64,000 nucleotides of DNA from positions 6,199,001 to 6,263,000 of the forward strand of contig OU015677.1 in the NCBI GenBank assembly GCA_907165275.2. The letters are read 5' to 3'. The position numbers were made by a program, and so were the translations under genes. Each line of letters begins with the position of its first letter. The first letter of the stretch is position 1. This DNA comes from Zygaena filipendulae (lineage: Eukaryota; Arthropoda; Insecta; Lepidoptera; Zygaenidae). Shown in pieces: positions 42,401 to 63,524 of this stretch. The notes under the pieces are model-generated. The model was given only the letters and a program-made list of their open reading frames with translations, was not told the DNA's origin and made no database searches.

Positions 42401-44746
42401 GTCGATGTCTATGGGCTTAGTGATTATTTCTCCATCTGATCCTATTTCGACTTTAACGAATTCTACATCTTCTTTGTCGTGTTCAGCCTTTTTTTGGACT
42501 CTCGATTCGATTGTGTCCATATCGCTTTTAGCGGTTCCAATATTGCAGGTTAAGTTAGTTATGAATTTCACAGGTTTGATTTTTTGGTAGACATATTGTT
42601 GGTTGTTACGGATGACTAAGTATTCGTCTAGACTGAGACATTGGTTTGGACTTTTCATATTACAGGGCCTGAAATTGTCACCCAAACATTGTTCACAGAT
42701 AATTTTATTATGCGTTGACAAATTTCTAGACGGCGATGTTCGATGTATTTTCTGGTCTTCATTGTCGAACAGATATATCTTAGCTTTATCGACAATTTTG
42801 CAGCAAATAGAACAGTTTTGGATCTTGTTCTGTCCTAACGCGCCGTCAGCATAACTGGTAGAACTGGTATTCCAGCTCTTATGCACGGGTCTGGACGGGT
42901 CTGTTTTGCGGACGTGACGCCTTTTCTCGTGGACACTATGACTGTTGCGATGAGACACGGCCGCTAAAGGAGGATCTTTGAACATATTTAGAATTTGTTC
43001 GCGAGTTAGCATTCTGAAATCATCAGTGTTCCTATTATTCGTATTGTCGTCGTATTTCTTATAGTTATCCCTGATCAGCGTCCTTGGCGACTTATTATTA
43101 TTAGCAACAGGTTTCAAAGTCGCGTAAGTCTTGGCCGTGTTTGCTTCTAAATACTTGGCGAACTGAACCTCGAAGCGCGACGTGTCGCTGCAAACCATTC
43201 TGAACGGAAGACTGTTAGCAAAGCTGCCTTTCGGACTCGATTCACTACTGGACCATTTGGATACGGGGCTCTCGACTATACTGAAGTCTTTCGTATCACC
43301 ATGCTCTATGTTGTCACCATCCAAATCGTCTGTTCCATCATCGATGTACTTTATGAACGGTATTTTCTCAGCTGTCAAATCGACGTGTGGATCTTCGTTG
43401 TCGAAATGTATCTGCGACGAATTGATCTGAGTGCCGTCGTCTAGTATATAGAGTAGATCGTTGGTGTCATTGGTCGGCTCCAATGTTTGTTCATATCCCT
43501 GCGGAGCCAACTCCGTCTCTATGGGAAAACTATTTGCGGAGGCTAACAGGAATTGGTAAATGTTGGCGTGCAAGGAAACGGGTTGGTTGCGTGTGATGGA
43601 ATCTATATCGACTTCGTAGCCCAGGTGGGACCTGGAACGAACCGAATTGCGGTCAAAGAATCTAGATAATATATATTTCCATACATAATAGAAATAAAAT
43701 CGAGTGTCTGTCTGTAATCATTACTAATATTATAAATGCGAAAGTGAGTTTGTTTGTTTGTTACGCTTTCACCGATCACCACAAAATTTTACCTTCACGT
43801 CAGAGGTACAGAGAAGGACGTTTTTATCTCAGGATTCCCACGGGAACTCCGAAATTAACGTGGAAGAAACTACATTAAATATCGCATACTACCTACACGT
43901 CGTCAAGGGTAAGTACAGAAAAAAATATAGGATAGCAAGTTGGTACTAATACTTACACCTACCCTCGGGATATTCGAAACTAACACGGGTTAAGCCGCGA
44001 GGAACAGTTAGTATCGATATAACAGTGTTCTATTAGTTATTTGTATGGATACTATTAAAACATGTACTATGACAATATTATAACTTTAAACTGACAGCGT
44101 GCTACTGGAGAGTTTGTTGCGCAGCTTCTTCTCTTCGGCCATAGCACTGGGAAGCTGTGAAGGGTGGATATTTTATGGGTGGTGTCATAATAAATGTTAC
44201 TTTATTGACGTCAAAAACAGCCACATTAAAATAGATGATTTTGACTTTTGACTTTGACATGAGTAGGTAACCATAATTTTTTTTGTATTTCTGTCTGTCT
44301 GTCCGGGCTGATCTTCCAAACGCTAAAGGGATTTGGGAGGGAGTATATCTTAAAATGCTGGTTAACCTTAGGTAGATGGTACTTGAACGGGCATCAGAAC
44401 GAAAAGAAAACTAAGAACTAATATGTGACGTTTTTTTATTTATTTATTTTTTTTTATTCAACAAAATTCCACAGCACATGACAGTAATTACAAACAAATT
44501 TCATAAAACTATAAATTAAGGCCATTACGGAATAGCACTATATTACCCAATCTTACACACCTTAGCAATATTATTATATTAAAGAATAAATAATTAAAAG
44601 ATTGTACTGGTAATGTCGTTATAGAGGAGCACTGACTTGGCTTTATCGAGGAACGCTTGGAAGCTGTCTCCCGGCTCGACGGCGATGGTCACCTCCTCAC
44701 CCAGCGCGCTCTCCATGCACAGCATCAGCGGGGGCTGCGACGTCAT
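18409..44746 (-). CDS. Multi-C2H2 zinc-finger protein, 26 exons (gene span)
   Basis: The 26 exons join in phase to 4731 bases, 1576 residues plus stop. The N-terminus (residues 1-60, EVTIAVEPGDSFQAFLDKAK) may be a small folded domain. A long acidic, Ser/Asp-rich region reaches about residue 500. The rest carries C2H2 fingers, 13 of them complete: two at about 510-575, then a half finger and an RG-rich stretch (700-760), an NLS-like KPRKRKRGE (760), five fingers (775-930), and six more (1065-1330). Three further units are degenerate. The C-terminus is Gly, Pro and Gln rich (HPQPQPQAQPQ). It is probably a nuclear DNA- or RNA-binding regulator; this is inference from finger content. I recognise no ortholog. 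The next gene upstream, Smox, is divergent. Confidence 0.88.
18654..19580. repeat. 39-bp minisatellite, about 22 copies
   Basis: Unit AAAATGTCTACTTGGTTTCC plus TTAAAATGACCACTTTCCC. It fills the last intron of the zinc-finger gene. GACC and GATC variants alternate in the left part. Because 39 is a multiple of three and the unit lacks stops, long frames are open on both strands; these are by-products. Confidence 0.95.
19673..19872 (-). CDS. Zinc-finger gene exon 25 (Pro/Gln-rich)
   Basis: LEPQQPAEAQRVHGITIL, then a Pro-Gln-His run (HPQPHPQPQPQAQPQ) and GDGDDDHDVP. Such PQ runs are common in activation regions. Acceptor TTGTGTGCAG, donor GTGAGA. Confidence 0.84.
20100..20443 (-). repeat. tRNA-derived SINE
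   Basis: On the minus strand a tRNA-like head has an A box (TAGCTCAGTGGTTAG) and a B box (GGTTCAAACCC), followed by a body ending in the ACCATCAGGTGTACC region. Body words such as CCTGATGGTAAGTGATTACC are frequent in lepidopteran repeats. Confidence 0.72.
20444..20700. repeat. Degenerate GTCGTGTCTAGT-type repeat
   Basis: Loosely repeated words TGTCGAGTGT, TGTCTAGTGTCGTG and GTCGTGTCTAATG, without a fixed period. It continues the same kind of sequence found at 19985-20095 on the other side of the SINE, so the SINE probably inserted into it. Confidence 0.6.
20715..20793 (-). CDS. Zinc-finger gene exon 24
   Basis: GSLGAVPSSARALARLC then GAARAQLGP. Phase fits both neighbours. Acceptor TTGCCGCAG, donor GTGAGT. 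Confidence 0.75.
21304..21496 (-). mobile_element. Family A Helitron-like element
   Basis: Starts CTAGCTGTTCCCTGCGG and ends ATAATATCAGTAGG, with the body intact. It lies 20 bases from the donor of exon 23. Confidence 0.62.
21517..21621 (-). CDS. Zinc-finger gene exon 23
   Basis: VEGLNPSPELVMKHLEANR then VPQDKVLEITKVSFAK, probably helical; family not recognised. Acceptor TCCGCAG, donor GTAATC. Confidence 0.84.
21772..22372. mobile_element. Family F element
   Basis: Shares with 62800-63184 the words TTTGGCGCCCGAGCGTAGC, CACTGTGCTTTTCATTACG and CTCAGGCAACTTCAGACC. It has an internal inverted repeat around GGCGCC and no coding frame. This copy has about 200 extra bases in the middle. Confidence 0.7.
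22376..22878. mobile_element. Foldback element with about 165-bp arms
   Basis: The left arm 22376-22540 is repeated almost perfectly as its reverse complement at 22715-22878 (TCCCATCAAAAACATAAATG against CATTTATGTTTTTGATGGGA), with a 170-base loop. It follows family F directly. Confidence 0.85.
22983..23279 (+). pseudogene. 3' end of an unrecognised coding gene, probably transposon-derived
   Basis: The frame carries NITEPPLLRSVTEENLRLFI and CHTQAVERAVKAVTEASVT, ends FDSKKDFAT before TAG, and is followed by AATAAA at 23345. The HTQAVER-VK-VTEAS pattern looks conserved rather than random and resembles C-terminal pieces of repeated lepidopteran proteins; this is memory, not a search. The start is not visible and the upstream frame is AT-rich noise. 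It lies in an intron of the opposite-strand zinc-finger gene. Confidence 0.5.
23351..24405. other. AT-rich intron sequence, nothing recognised
   Basis: No gene, tandem repeat or clear transposon end was seen between the AATAAA of the fragment and the resumption of the family E element. Confidence 0.4.
25060..25228 (-). mobile_element. Family A Helitron-like element
   Basis: Both ends are present (CTAGCTGTGCCCCGCGG and TATAATATTAGTAGGA). It is internally short, with one arm of the hairpin deleted. Confidence 0.66.
25310..25427 (-). CDS. Zinc-finger gene exon 22
   Basis: SAAMRQPRLAHAGAA continues the broken finger and keeps only the last His. A nine-Gly run and RDLRLQRPARLLVIE follow. Acceptor CGCCCCGCAG, donor GTACGG. 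Confidence 0.82.
25436..25960. repeat. About 40-bp GGATGGATCATGACA minisatellite
   Basis: Imperfect units GATGGATCATGACAGGATAG plus GATGGATCGTGACGGAAGGG. It begins nine bases from the acceptor of exon 22. Confidence 0.88.
26240..26340. repeat. GAGATAGAGTGGATCGTGCC short tandem repeat
   Basis: Four to five units of about 20 bases, related in wording to the larger array at 25436 and ending at the donor of exon 21. Confidence 0.7.
26346..26504 (-). CDS. Zinc-finger gene exon 21 (finger plus broken finger)
   Basis: HSCGVCGLQFRSAALRNEHL is a canonical finger. YPCDVRGQAFRR has Arg where the second Cys should be. Acceptor at GTTGCAG, or three bases later. Donor GTACCG. Confidence 0.86.
26530..26865 (+). 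mobile_element. Family A Helitron-like element with duplicated 3' half
   Basis: Starts TACTAATATTATAAGG and ends CCGCGGGAAACTAG. Two successive CGGAAT-CCCGCGGGA-type bodies occur, at 26700 and 26810. Confidence 0.58.
26883..26931 (-). CDS. Zinc-finger gene exon 20 (short linker)
   Basis: 49 bases encoding SSLWCGGGGERAARP, supported mainly by phase on both sides. Acceptor CGGTGCAG, donor GTGAGA. Confidence 0.65.
27360..27451 (-). CDS. Zinc-finger gene exon 19 (finger)
   Basis: IPCRDCDAALPHKAALH then RHRRRLHGERGAQ form one finger. The acceptor is inferred at GGCTCCGGCAG by phase; its pyrimidine tract is poor, so the 5' edge is less certain. Confidence 0.75.
27545..28980. repeat. 63-bp minisatellite with 595-bp higher-order repeat
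   Basis: Base unit of about 63 bases (AAGTAGTGGTGGGTAGTAA, GGAGGTAGTGGAGGGTAGTG). A composite block repeats at 595 bases: for example GTACCAACGATG at 27958 and 28553, and AGGTGGACGTAGG at 28109 and 28704. All three minus frames stay open for long stretches because the unit lacks minus-strand stops. It fills the intron between exons 18 and 19. Confidence 0.93.
28988..29104 (-). CDS. Zinc-finger gene exon 18 (finger, acidic linker)
   Basis: WSVAYHRKKVHGKSG ends the finger, followed by IARDDADADAECRPHG. Acceptor ATTTCCAG. The donor GTGAGC directly borders the 27.5-29 kb minisatellite. Confidence 0.9.
29384..29499 (-). CDS. Zinc-finger gene exon 17 (fingers)
   Basis: ECGRSYLHWTYLQVHRRM completes a CEEC finger with H-x4-H. 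RCNLCRLTFPN starts another. Acceptor CCCCGGCAG, donor GTGAGT. Confidence 0.9.
29614..29809 (-). CDS. Zinc-finger gene exon 16 (finger, Gly/Ala run)
   Basis: CTTHKTTHGFFKRS ends a finger. A GAGAGAGAG run of variable length and GILGYGGFPVVKHF lead to CE, the start of the next finger. Acceptor CCGCCTAG, donor GTGAGC. Confidence 0.88.
29890..30134. mobile_element. Family C MITE
   Basis: Ends AATTGGACATAGATAAGCAA and TTGCTTATCTGCGTCCAATT, in the same orientation as the copy at 16490. Confidence 0.75.
30658..30765 (-). CDS. Zinc-finger gene exon 15 (fingers)
   Basis: VFYLEAALNSHRAVH completes CEYCED as a finger. FVCHICKVSFATYS opens the next. Acceptor TCTGGCAG, donor GTAACT. Confidence 0.9.
30910..31117 (+). 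mobile_element. Family A Helitron-like element
   Basis: Starts TCCTTACTAATATTATAAA and ends ACCGCGGGGCACAACTA. The terminal CTAG is altered. Confidence 0.62.
31390..31633 (-). CDS. Zinc-finger gene exon 14 (Gly/Asp repeat)
   Basis: Four to five tandem GDxTGGGG-type hexamer or heptamer units in frame, then LRVVEIEKAFRCEYCE opening a finger. Acceptor TATTCGCAG, donor GTGAGT. Confidence 0.86.
31876..32002 (-). CDS. Zinc-finger gene exon 13 (linker)
   Basis: EHARSSAGCAALAGG, then GERALLSPSSGLVRPVQ, a low-complexity linker. Acceptor CCGCTGCGCAG, donor GTGAGC. Confidence 0.8.
32099..32690 (-). mobile_element. Three head-to-tail family A Helitron-like elements
   Basis: CTAGTTGTGCCCCGCGG at 32099, CTAGCTGTGCCCCGCGG at 32300 and TAGCTGTGCCTCACGG near 32484 follow one another in the same orientation. 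The third is truncated. Confidence 0.65.
33383..33538 (-). CDS. Zinc-finger gene exon 12 (fingers)
   Basis: CHVCAKQLTRRSRLRMHL is a canonical finger. CAPCSRAFADLRRAR begins a finger whose second His is not visible across the junction. Acceptor CGTCCTCAG, donor GTACGC. Confidence 0.9.
33945..34182. repeat. 22-bp minisatellite, about 11 copies
   Basis: Unit GTTCCCTGCCTGCCTGGTGC plus TA or TT. It ends at the donor of exon 11. Confidence 0.93.
34183..34303 (-). CDS. Zinc-finger gene exon 11 (fingers)
   Basis: ATLTKHSRTHTDTRRY ends one finger, and CGACGKRF to DEHGVTH is a canonical finger with a TH linker. Donor GTACGG abuts the 22-bp minisatellite. Confidence 0.92.
34611..34650 (-). pseudogene. 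Duplicated 3' end of zinc-finger exon 10 with donor
   Basis: On the minus strand GCGGGAAGACCTTCCACTTG then AG/GTGCGC parallels the true exon end (GCGGGAAGACCTTCTACCTG, AG/GTGCGT). Surrounding words TTGTGGTGCGA and ATGAAGCACACAC also recur, showing a local tandem duplication. Confidence 0.7.
34720..34908 (-). CDS. Zinc-finger gene exon 10 (fingers)
   Basis: QFH completes the previous finger. YVCPRPRCGEARGPF to HVHFSHH is a C-x4-C finger, and CPVKDCGKTFYLR begins the next. The upstream of two possible acceptors is required by phase. Its 3' end is duplicated at 34611-34650. Confidence 0.9.
34925..35175. repeat. About 23-bp GTAGTCATTTCAGGAAAACC repeat
   Basis: About nine imperfect units between the donor of exon 9 and the acceptor of exon 10. 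Confidence 0.85.
35246..35352 (-). CDS. Zinc-finger gene exon 9 (NLS and finger)
   Basis: KPRKRKRGEPSS is a basic nuclear-localisation-type cluster. Then TCHDCGESFTSKVRLKFH starts a finger completed in exon 10. Acceptor CTGCCGCAG, donor GTGAGT. Confidence 0.9.
35490..35670 (-). mobile_element. Family A Helitron-like fragment
   Basis: Body words TTTCACCCGCGTTGATTTGG and GCGGGAACTTTGTAAAATCC and a degraded 5' end. Confidence 0.5.
36215..36347 (-). CDS. Zinc-finger gene exon 8 (RG-rich)
   Basis: GRGAARGGGARRGVGGG and GRGRGGRGARGQGQGRG, typical of RGG boxes that bind RNA and are Arg-methylated. It ends LLVPSREDFIK. Extremely GC-rich. Acceptor TGGCGGCAG, donor GTACCG. Confidence 0.78.
36361..37443. 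other. Intron, no further exon or repeat recognised
   Basis: Searched for the missing His half of the exon 7 finger; none found. AT-rich, with short frames only. Confidence 0.45.
37444..37496 (-). CDS. Zinc-finger gene exon 7 (half finger)
   Basis: GEKEEDKLNKMFKCDDC ends right after a CxxC pair. The His half expected in the next exon is not there. Acceptor CATCTTTCAG, donor GTACGT. Confidence 0.82.
37522..37680 (+). mobile_element. Family A Helitron-like fragment
   Basis: Has the 5' CTACTAATATTATAAATGCG end and the body to CCCGGAATTC; the 3' hairpin end is missing. Confidence 0.55.
37831..38165. mobile_element. Family B MITE
   Basis: Ends ATAATAGGGATGTGGACTA and TAGTCAACATGCCCATTAT, with TAGTCCGTCAG and GACGGACTA inside and two GTGACGTCAC boxes in the core. 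Confidence 0.72.
38547..38587. repeat. Perfect 16-bp hairpin
   Basis: CCAATCACATCGCTTT pairs exactly with AAAGCGATGTGATTGG across a nine-base loop. A further partial copy CCAATCACATCGTTGCG precedes it at 38490. Confidence 0.8.
38763..38888 (-). CDS. Zinc-finger gene exon 6 (SUMO-type motif)
   Basis: KEPSMVIKTEVKQEAVD contains IKTE and VKQE, matching the SUMO acceptor consensus. Then SDEEAIWIVQTADVDLRQ. Acceptor CTCCTCGGCAG is formed partly by the 43-bp minisatellite unit; donor GTACTC. Confidence 0.87.
38889..40180. repeat. 43-bp minisatellite, about 30 copies
   Basis: Unit GCCGAGGAGTACTACCACTA plus CGTAAAGAAGTGACACTCC and CCCC, highly homogeneous with a few CGTCAAG and GCTGAGG variants. 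The first unit touches the acceptor of exon 6. Confidence 0.97.
40515..40714 (-). CDS. Zinc-finger gene exon 5 (charged linker)
   Basis: AEAAASPPAAPTSPTSP, then a basic patch TRSALRRGRGG and an acidic Glu/Lys stretch. The acceptor AATAG is weak; phase from exon 4 fixes it. Confidence 0.8.
41191..41313 (-). CDS. Zinc-finger gene exon 4 (finger 2 end)
   Basis: GYAKFIWLKGHLKAAH finishes finger 2 with H-x4-H spacing. An acidic tail ITETNNDEDTTDAG follows. Acceptor TTTTGCAG, donor GTATGC. Confidence 0.9.
41420..41575. mobile_element. Family G MITE, short copy
   Basis: Shares GTGTCATGTGGTCA and TATGCGTTAACGATTATAA with the copy at 10825-11245; the middle is deleted. Confidence 0.5.
41593..41702 (-). 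CDS. Zinc-finger gene exon 3 (fingers 1 and 2)
   Basis: Completes finger 1 (C-R-F-C then VVEHGEQH) and begins finger 2 (PCPLCDY). Acceptor CACCGTGCAG, donor GTATGT. Confidence 0.88.
42207..43631 (-). CDS. Zinc-finger gene exon 2 (acidic region)
   Basis: 475 codons, starting SHLGYEVDIDSITRN. Low in predicted structure, with acidic and Ser runs such as DDVIVVKDEGDGSSSDVEI. It contains scattered CxxC pairs (CSICCKIV, CEQCLGDNF) that could hold another zinc site. It ends KELKCR, the start of finger 1. Codons are less GC-rich than in the later exons. Confidence 0.9.
43719..44011 (+). mobile_element. Family A Helitron-like element
   Basis: Starts TCATTACTAATATTATAAA and ends AACAGTTAG with a degraded hairpin. 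The body is partly duplicated, as in the copy at 26530. Confidence 0.55.
44096..44146 (-). CDS. Candidate 51-base cassette exon
   Basis: Acceptor CTTCCCAG at 44147 and donor GTCAGT enclose exactly 17 codons that keep phase between exons 1 and 2 (AMAEEKKLRNKLSSSTL). The donor matches that of exon 1. It may be an optional exon or chance; the 26-exon chain works without it. Confidence 0.35.
44637..44746 (-). CDS. Zinc-finger gene exon 1 (start codon)
   Basis: Starts MTSQPPLMLCMES and ends FQAFLDKA plus two bases of a Lys codon, with donor GTCAGT. The ATG at 44746 has purine context (ACGAGATG); no upstream in-frame ATG was preferred. Confidence 0.8.
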
Positions 44747-44923
44747 CTCGTTGCCACTCCTCACTGGCCAGAACGGGGCGGGAAGGCAAGGATATGATTT
44801 ATTCTTCTCTCATCATGGTATAGACTATAGAGGTACTATTTACTATCTATACCCCAGATTTTCACTCGCGAAAGCTTCGGAATTCCCGAAGGAACACCTA
44901 ATTTTATTCAATACTAGCTGTTC

Positions 44924-45215
44924 CCCTCGGTTTCACCCGCGTTAATTTCGGAGTTCCCGCGGGAATGCGGCGGAGTAGGTAGTAGGTACCCTATGTCCTT
45001 TTCAGTACCCTTGACGACGTAGATGACTTGTTCCAACTTTCCACCACCGATTTACACAAAACCTTGACAAATTATATAGCCTATATAGCTATAGTATAAT
45101 ATAGGTACCTAACTAAACCTTCCTAATGCATCGTTCTATCAATTGGTGAAAACCGCCTGAGAATCCGTTCATTAGTTTTTGAGTTTATCGCGAACAGACA
45201 GATAGACGGGCCGGA
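44924..45215 (-). mobile_element. Family A Helitron-like fragment
   Basis: CTAGCTGTTCCCCTCGGTTTC start and a CGCGGGAAT body. The remainder has drifted. Confidence 0.5.
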
Positions 45216-45377
45216 GGATTTTGTTTAGTGATAACCCACTAGATAAGCTTGAAACTTACAAAGAAGTTTCAGTAAGTCTGTCTATCGCGCATTTGAGAGT
45301 TATAAAACAAGTACAGCTATGTTCCTCACACAGCTGGAGATGGAACTTTGCAAGTTTACATTTATTTTATAAGTACA

Positions 45378-45568
45378 CTAGCTGTGCTCCACGGTTTCAC
45401 CCGCGGTAATTTCGGAGTTCCCGCGGGAATTCCGGAATAAAAAGTACCCTATGTCCTTCTCTGTACTCCTGACAACGTGCATGCCAAATTTTATCGAAAT
45501 CCGTTCAGCCGTTTTTGCGTGATTGAGTAACAAACATCATCACTTTTATATTTATAATATTAGTAGGA
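45378..45568 (-). mobile_element. Family A Helitron-like element, full length
   Basis: CTAGCTGTGCTCCACGG to TATAATATTAGTAGGA, with the complete body. Confidence 0.7.
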
Positions 45569-45901
45569 TGACCAGCATTTGTTTTAATATCTCGAGTTCC
45601 AGATGGAATTTCGAAAAAATCTAAACATGAGTAGGTATGTAAGTTAGACCCTTAGCAATACAACAAAAAAAACCGCATTCAATTTGGTGCAGCAGTTTTT
45701 GCGTAGCACAAATCCAAACATACAGACAGACAGAAAGACAAAAATTCTAAAAACGGTATTTTTGTCTTCTGTATCACTCATAGAGTCGCCTAAATTTATT
45801 TTTTCTTATTTATCTCCCATGCACAGACATCGATCTGTTACAATTTTTTTATATTTAAAGAAGATACTCTCAGTTGCGATGTTCAGCAATATCGTTGCAT
45901 A

Positions 45902-46080
45902 ATATGCTACTTGACTAAATTATTTTAGTCCGTCCTGTAGATTCATAAAAAATATTACATGTATTTTTTATTTTTTTACGTAAGCAAAAAATAACGGAGA
46001 TAGGTAGGTACGTTGACTTGAATCGAAATGTCGCGTGACGTCACAAGCAGAGGTGCCGTTTTTACCTGCTTTATCCGAGT
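45902..46080. mobile_element. Family B MITE fragment
   Basis: GCTACTTGACTAAATTATT, TTTAGTCCGTCCTGTAG and GTCGCGTGACGTCACAAGC; the other end is missing. Confidence 0.55.
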
Positions 46081-46117
46081 ACCAAGTATATTTTCAATTT
46101 TCATTAATTTAATTTGA

Positions 46118-46630
46118 GTGCAATTGGATCACACGCATATTGCGCACAAACCTACAGTAATTTTAATAGGAATGGATCGTCGGCTCACGATGTGCACGCA
46201 CGTGAGAAACGTCATCGCGAGCGCTCGCGTCGCGCGGTATCTGCTGCGCAGCATGCTCGACTCTCGGCTCCCTCTGAGGGTAAAAGTCGGGGTCTACAAG
46301 ACCTACGTTAGGCCCCGACTCACTTACGCCGCTCCGGCATGGTACGCACTGCCATGTGCGTCCCTGCGCGCGAGCCTGGATTCACAACAAGCCATGGCAC
46401 TGCGTGCCGCTGCCGGAGCTCCGCGCTATGTGCGAGACTCCGTCATCCAGAGGGACCTGAGAGTCGAGCCGCTGGGCGAGTTCGTCCAGCGGCTCACCTC
46501 CCGGATGTTCGAGCGGGCGGATGGATGCGTCGGACCACGAACACATCCGTGGTCTGGCCCCCCTACACGCCCGCCCACCCGAGGGGAAGCGATACCTGCG
46601 CGAGCTTATCTCTCGCGATGACGAGCCAAC
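46118..46630 (+). pseudogene. LINE reverse transcriptase C-terminal fragment (jockey-like)
   Basis: RRLTMCTHVRNVIASARVAR, YKTYVRPRLTYAAPAWYA and GAPRYVRDSVIQRDL are typical of the region downstream of the RT domain in jockey/BS-type LINEs. The frame shifts near 46530 (ARAGGWMRR continues in another frame). 5' truncated and dead. Confidence 0.82.
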
Positions 46631-46835
46631 GCAACCCACTTAGCTTGGCTGACGGAGCCTGGATGGTTTCAGACCGCCCCCCAGTTCCTGTCCGTAGTGG
46701 CGGACAGCGTGGGATTGCCCACTGCAGGGGGCTCTGCCCCGACGCAGATACCTCTGCTTGCCTCCCCGAGAGAAGGCCTACGTTCGTTTTAAAGTCGATT
46801 AAAACTAAATAAGTCTAAAACGAAAACTATGTATT

Positions 46836-47134
46836 TTTTACATCTCTGATCTGACGTATTTGTATAAGGTTTTGAATGGCATTGTGGATTCGAGCGAGCT
46901 CCTGGAATCCGTTGGACTTCTCGTACCGCGCAGTGTCAATGCTAGGAGTAAATTACGACTGCATATTCCCTTAGCACGCACCAATTACAGGCAGAATAGC
47001 TACCTTATCCGCACATGTAATCTGTTCAACTCAATAAGTGACGACGCTAATATCGATCTGTTTAACACTAATATTGCAGGATTAAGACGCATACTGTCGA
47101 ATACATACATACTCAAATCATATAACCAAAATTA
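46836..47134 (+). pseudogene. Second LINE 3' fragment, different family
   Basis: YKVLNGIVDSSELLESVG, LVPRSVNARSKLRLHIP and RTNYRQNSYLIRTCNLFNSI match the C-terminal tail of CR1/L2-like or R1-like LINE ORF2. It ends at TAA and an A-rich tail (47134-47145). The fragment is in frame but 5' truncated. Confidence 0.72.
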
Positions 47135-47145
47135 AAAAAAAAATC

Positions 47146-48420
47146 ATATTTGTAACTACTTTTGTCCAAAACTCTTTATTATGGCTGTTATTTTCCAATT
47201 TATTTTCCCCTTTCGTGGCAATACGCACGCGTGCTGATTGCGTTTTGAATAGGTACCTACCTACCTAAAGCTCGCGTCACGGTTGCATGCGTGTAGGTAT
47301 GCAATTATGCATCGACTTCAAGGATAACAATTTTGTTATTTTATTACAAGAATAAATCAATACCTACATAGTACATCAGTCTGAAAAAAAAATGTACAGC
47401 GGTGGGCACTCGTTAAGACCATTTTTATATACCTACCGATTTTTTTTCAATGGACGTTGAATTTGAATTTATTTCAATTTGTAATTTCCAGCCATGAAGG
47501 AAATTATAAATCATAGCGCGAAAAATGCAATGTAACGTCATTAGATTATAGTCACTGGCCAGTGGCCATTGATGAAAATATGAAATTATGATGATAATGG
47601 CCAGTGCCAAAAATTTGGCGCGTTATGTAAATAGGTAACTCATTTGCTGATTTTTTTAAAATTATATTTACATAAAAGAAACTTACCGTTTTTTAATTAT
47701 TTCACAGAATATTTATTTCTCAATTATTTTCAGCAACTGGCACATCCTATTAGGAAATAACAATTGAAATATTATTTTTATGGTTTGTCAACATTCAAAT
47801 TTTAAATCAATTTCTAGATTATAGACTACAGAGTTAAATATAGTGTTTGCAATGTCACGATTTTAGTATAACTATTAATTTATCTATGCATTATTCGATG
47901 ATCGATTAATTGAAAAGTATAATAATAAATATTTAATAAAATTCTCAAATATTATGTATACTTACTTTTTTAGATTGGCTATCAATCAAAGGTGTTCATT
48001 GTTCACCCAATTCTAAATTGATTTATTGGAGTATACCCCTTAGGAATCGGTTTTGATATATAAGCCCGGGGTATGGATGAGGAGTAAAATCAAACTTTGT
48101 GTTATGGTCCGGCAGTTAGACACAGAGAAAATGAAAATTTACAATATTATAATGTAACTTACACATCAGAATAACACAAAGGGTATTTTTTTCCCGGAAT
48201 TCTTGTGGGATTTCTGAAATTAATACGGGTGGAAATAGCTAGTAGATAATAAAGTTATAATTAATTATGAGCAGAAGAAGTCATCGCTATCATACGTTTC
48301 GCCATTACCACCCTATCTGGTAGTATTGAATTGACCAAAGACCCCAGTCCCTAATTGAACCTACCGGATAATCCGTGGAAGTTACCACTCGCACGCAGAA
48401 TATTGTATGTGTTTAGCCTA
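47146..48420. other. Intergenic between the divergent genes, no gene recognised
   Basis: AT-rich. It includes a degraded family A fragment near 48170-48245 (CCCGGAATTCTTGTGGG). The promoters of the zinc-finger gene and Smox should lie between 44747 and 49038 but no defining motif was identified. Confidence 0.4.
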
Positions 48421-48990
48421 TGATAAGATTTAGTAAATGGGAAATTTCAATCTATTACTGTTCTTTAAGAGTCTGAGTGGAGCTTTAATTTATATTGGTG
48501 ACAGAAGGTTTATAAATGAATTTAATGTTAGAGAAATTTCAATCTATTGTTTAATATACATATACACGTTACCAAAAGTCAAGTATGCCAAAATTCATCT
48601 GAATCTGATATTAACAAATGGTTGAAAAATTGTTTGCAAATTATGAAAAGTGCAAACAATTTTGCAAATCTGCCCATGATAACTTTATTTTAACCCTACC
48701 TGTAATCGAATGTTTCAGTTTAAGAACATCCCTGAACGTACGTTACTACTGGCAGGTTAGTCTATGTTTTTAGAAAGAAAGATAATAAAATGAAATGGCT
48801 CCATACAAACAATAAAGTGCAAGCGAGACAGCAAATAGAGTGGGTACTTTTGACAGAAGTGACAATCTAGTGTGGACAATGGCATTGACATTTGACAGTT
48901 TTAAACGTCATTTTTCGCAAAATCAATTTAATCCAATATGGCTGTAGATCTAAACAGGGAATAAAAATAACAAATTAGTTATCTGTTTAG

Positions 48991-63524
<14,534 letters not shown>

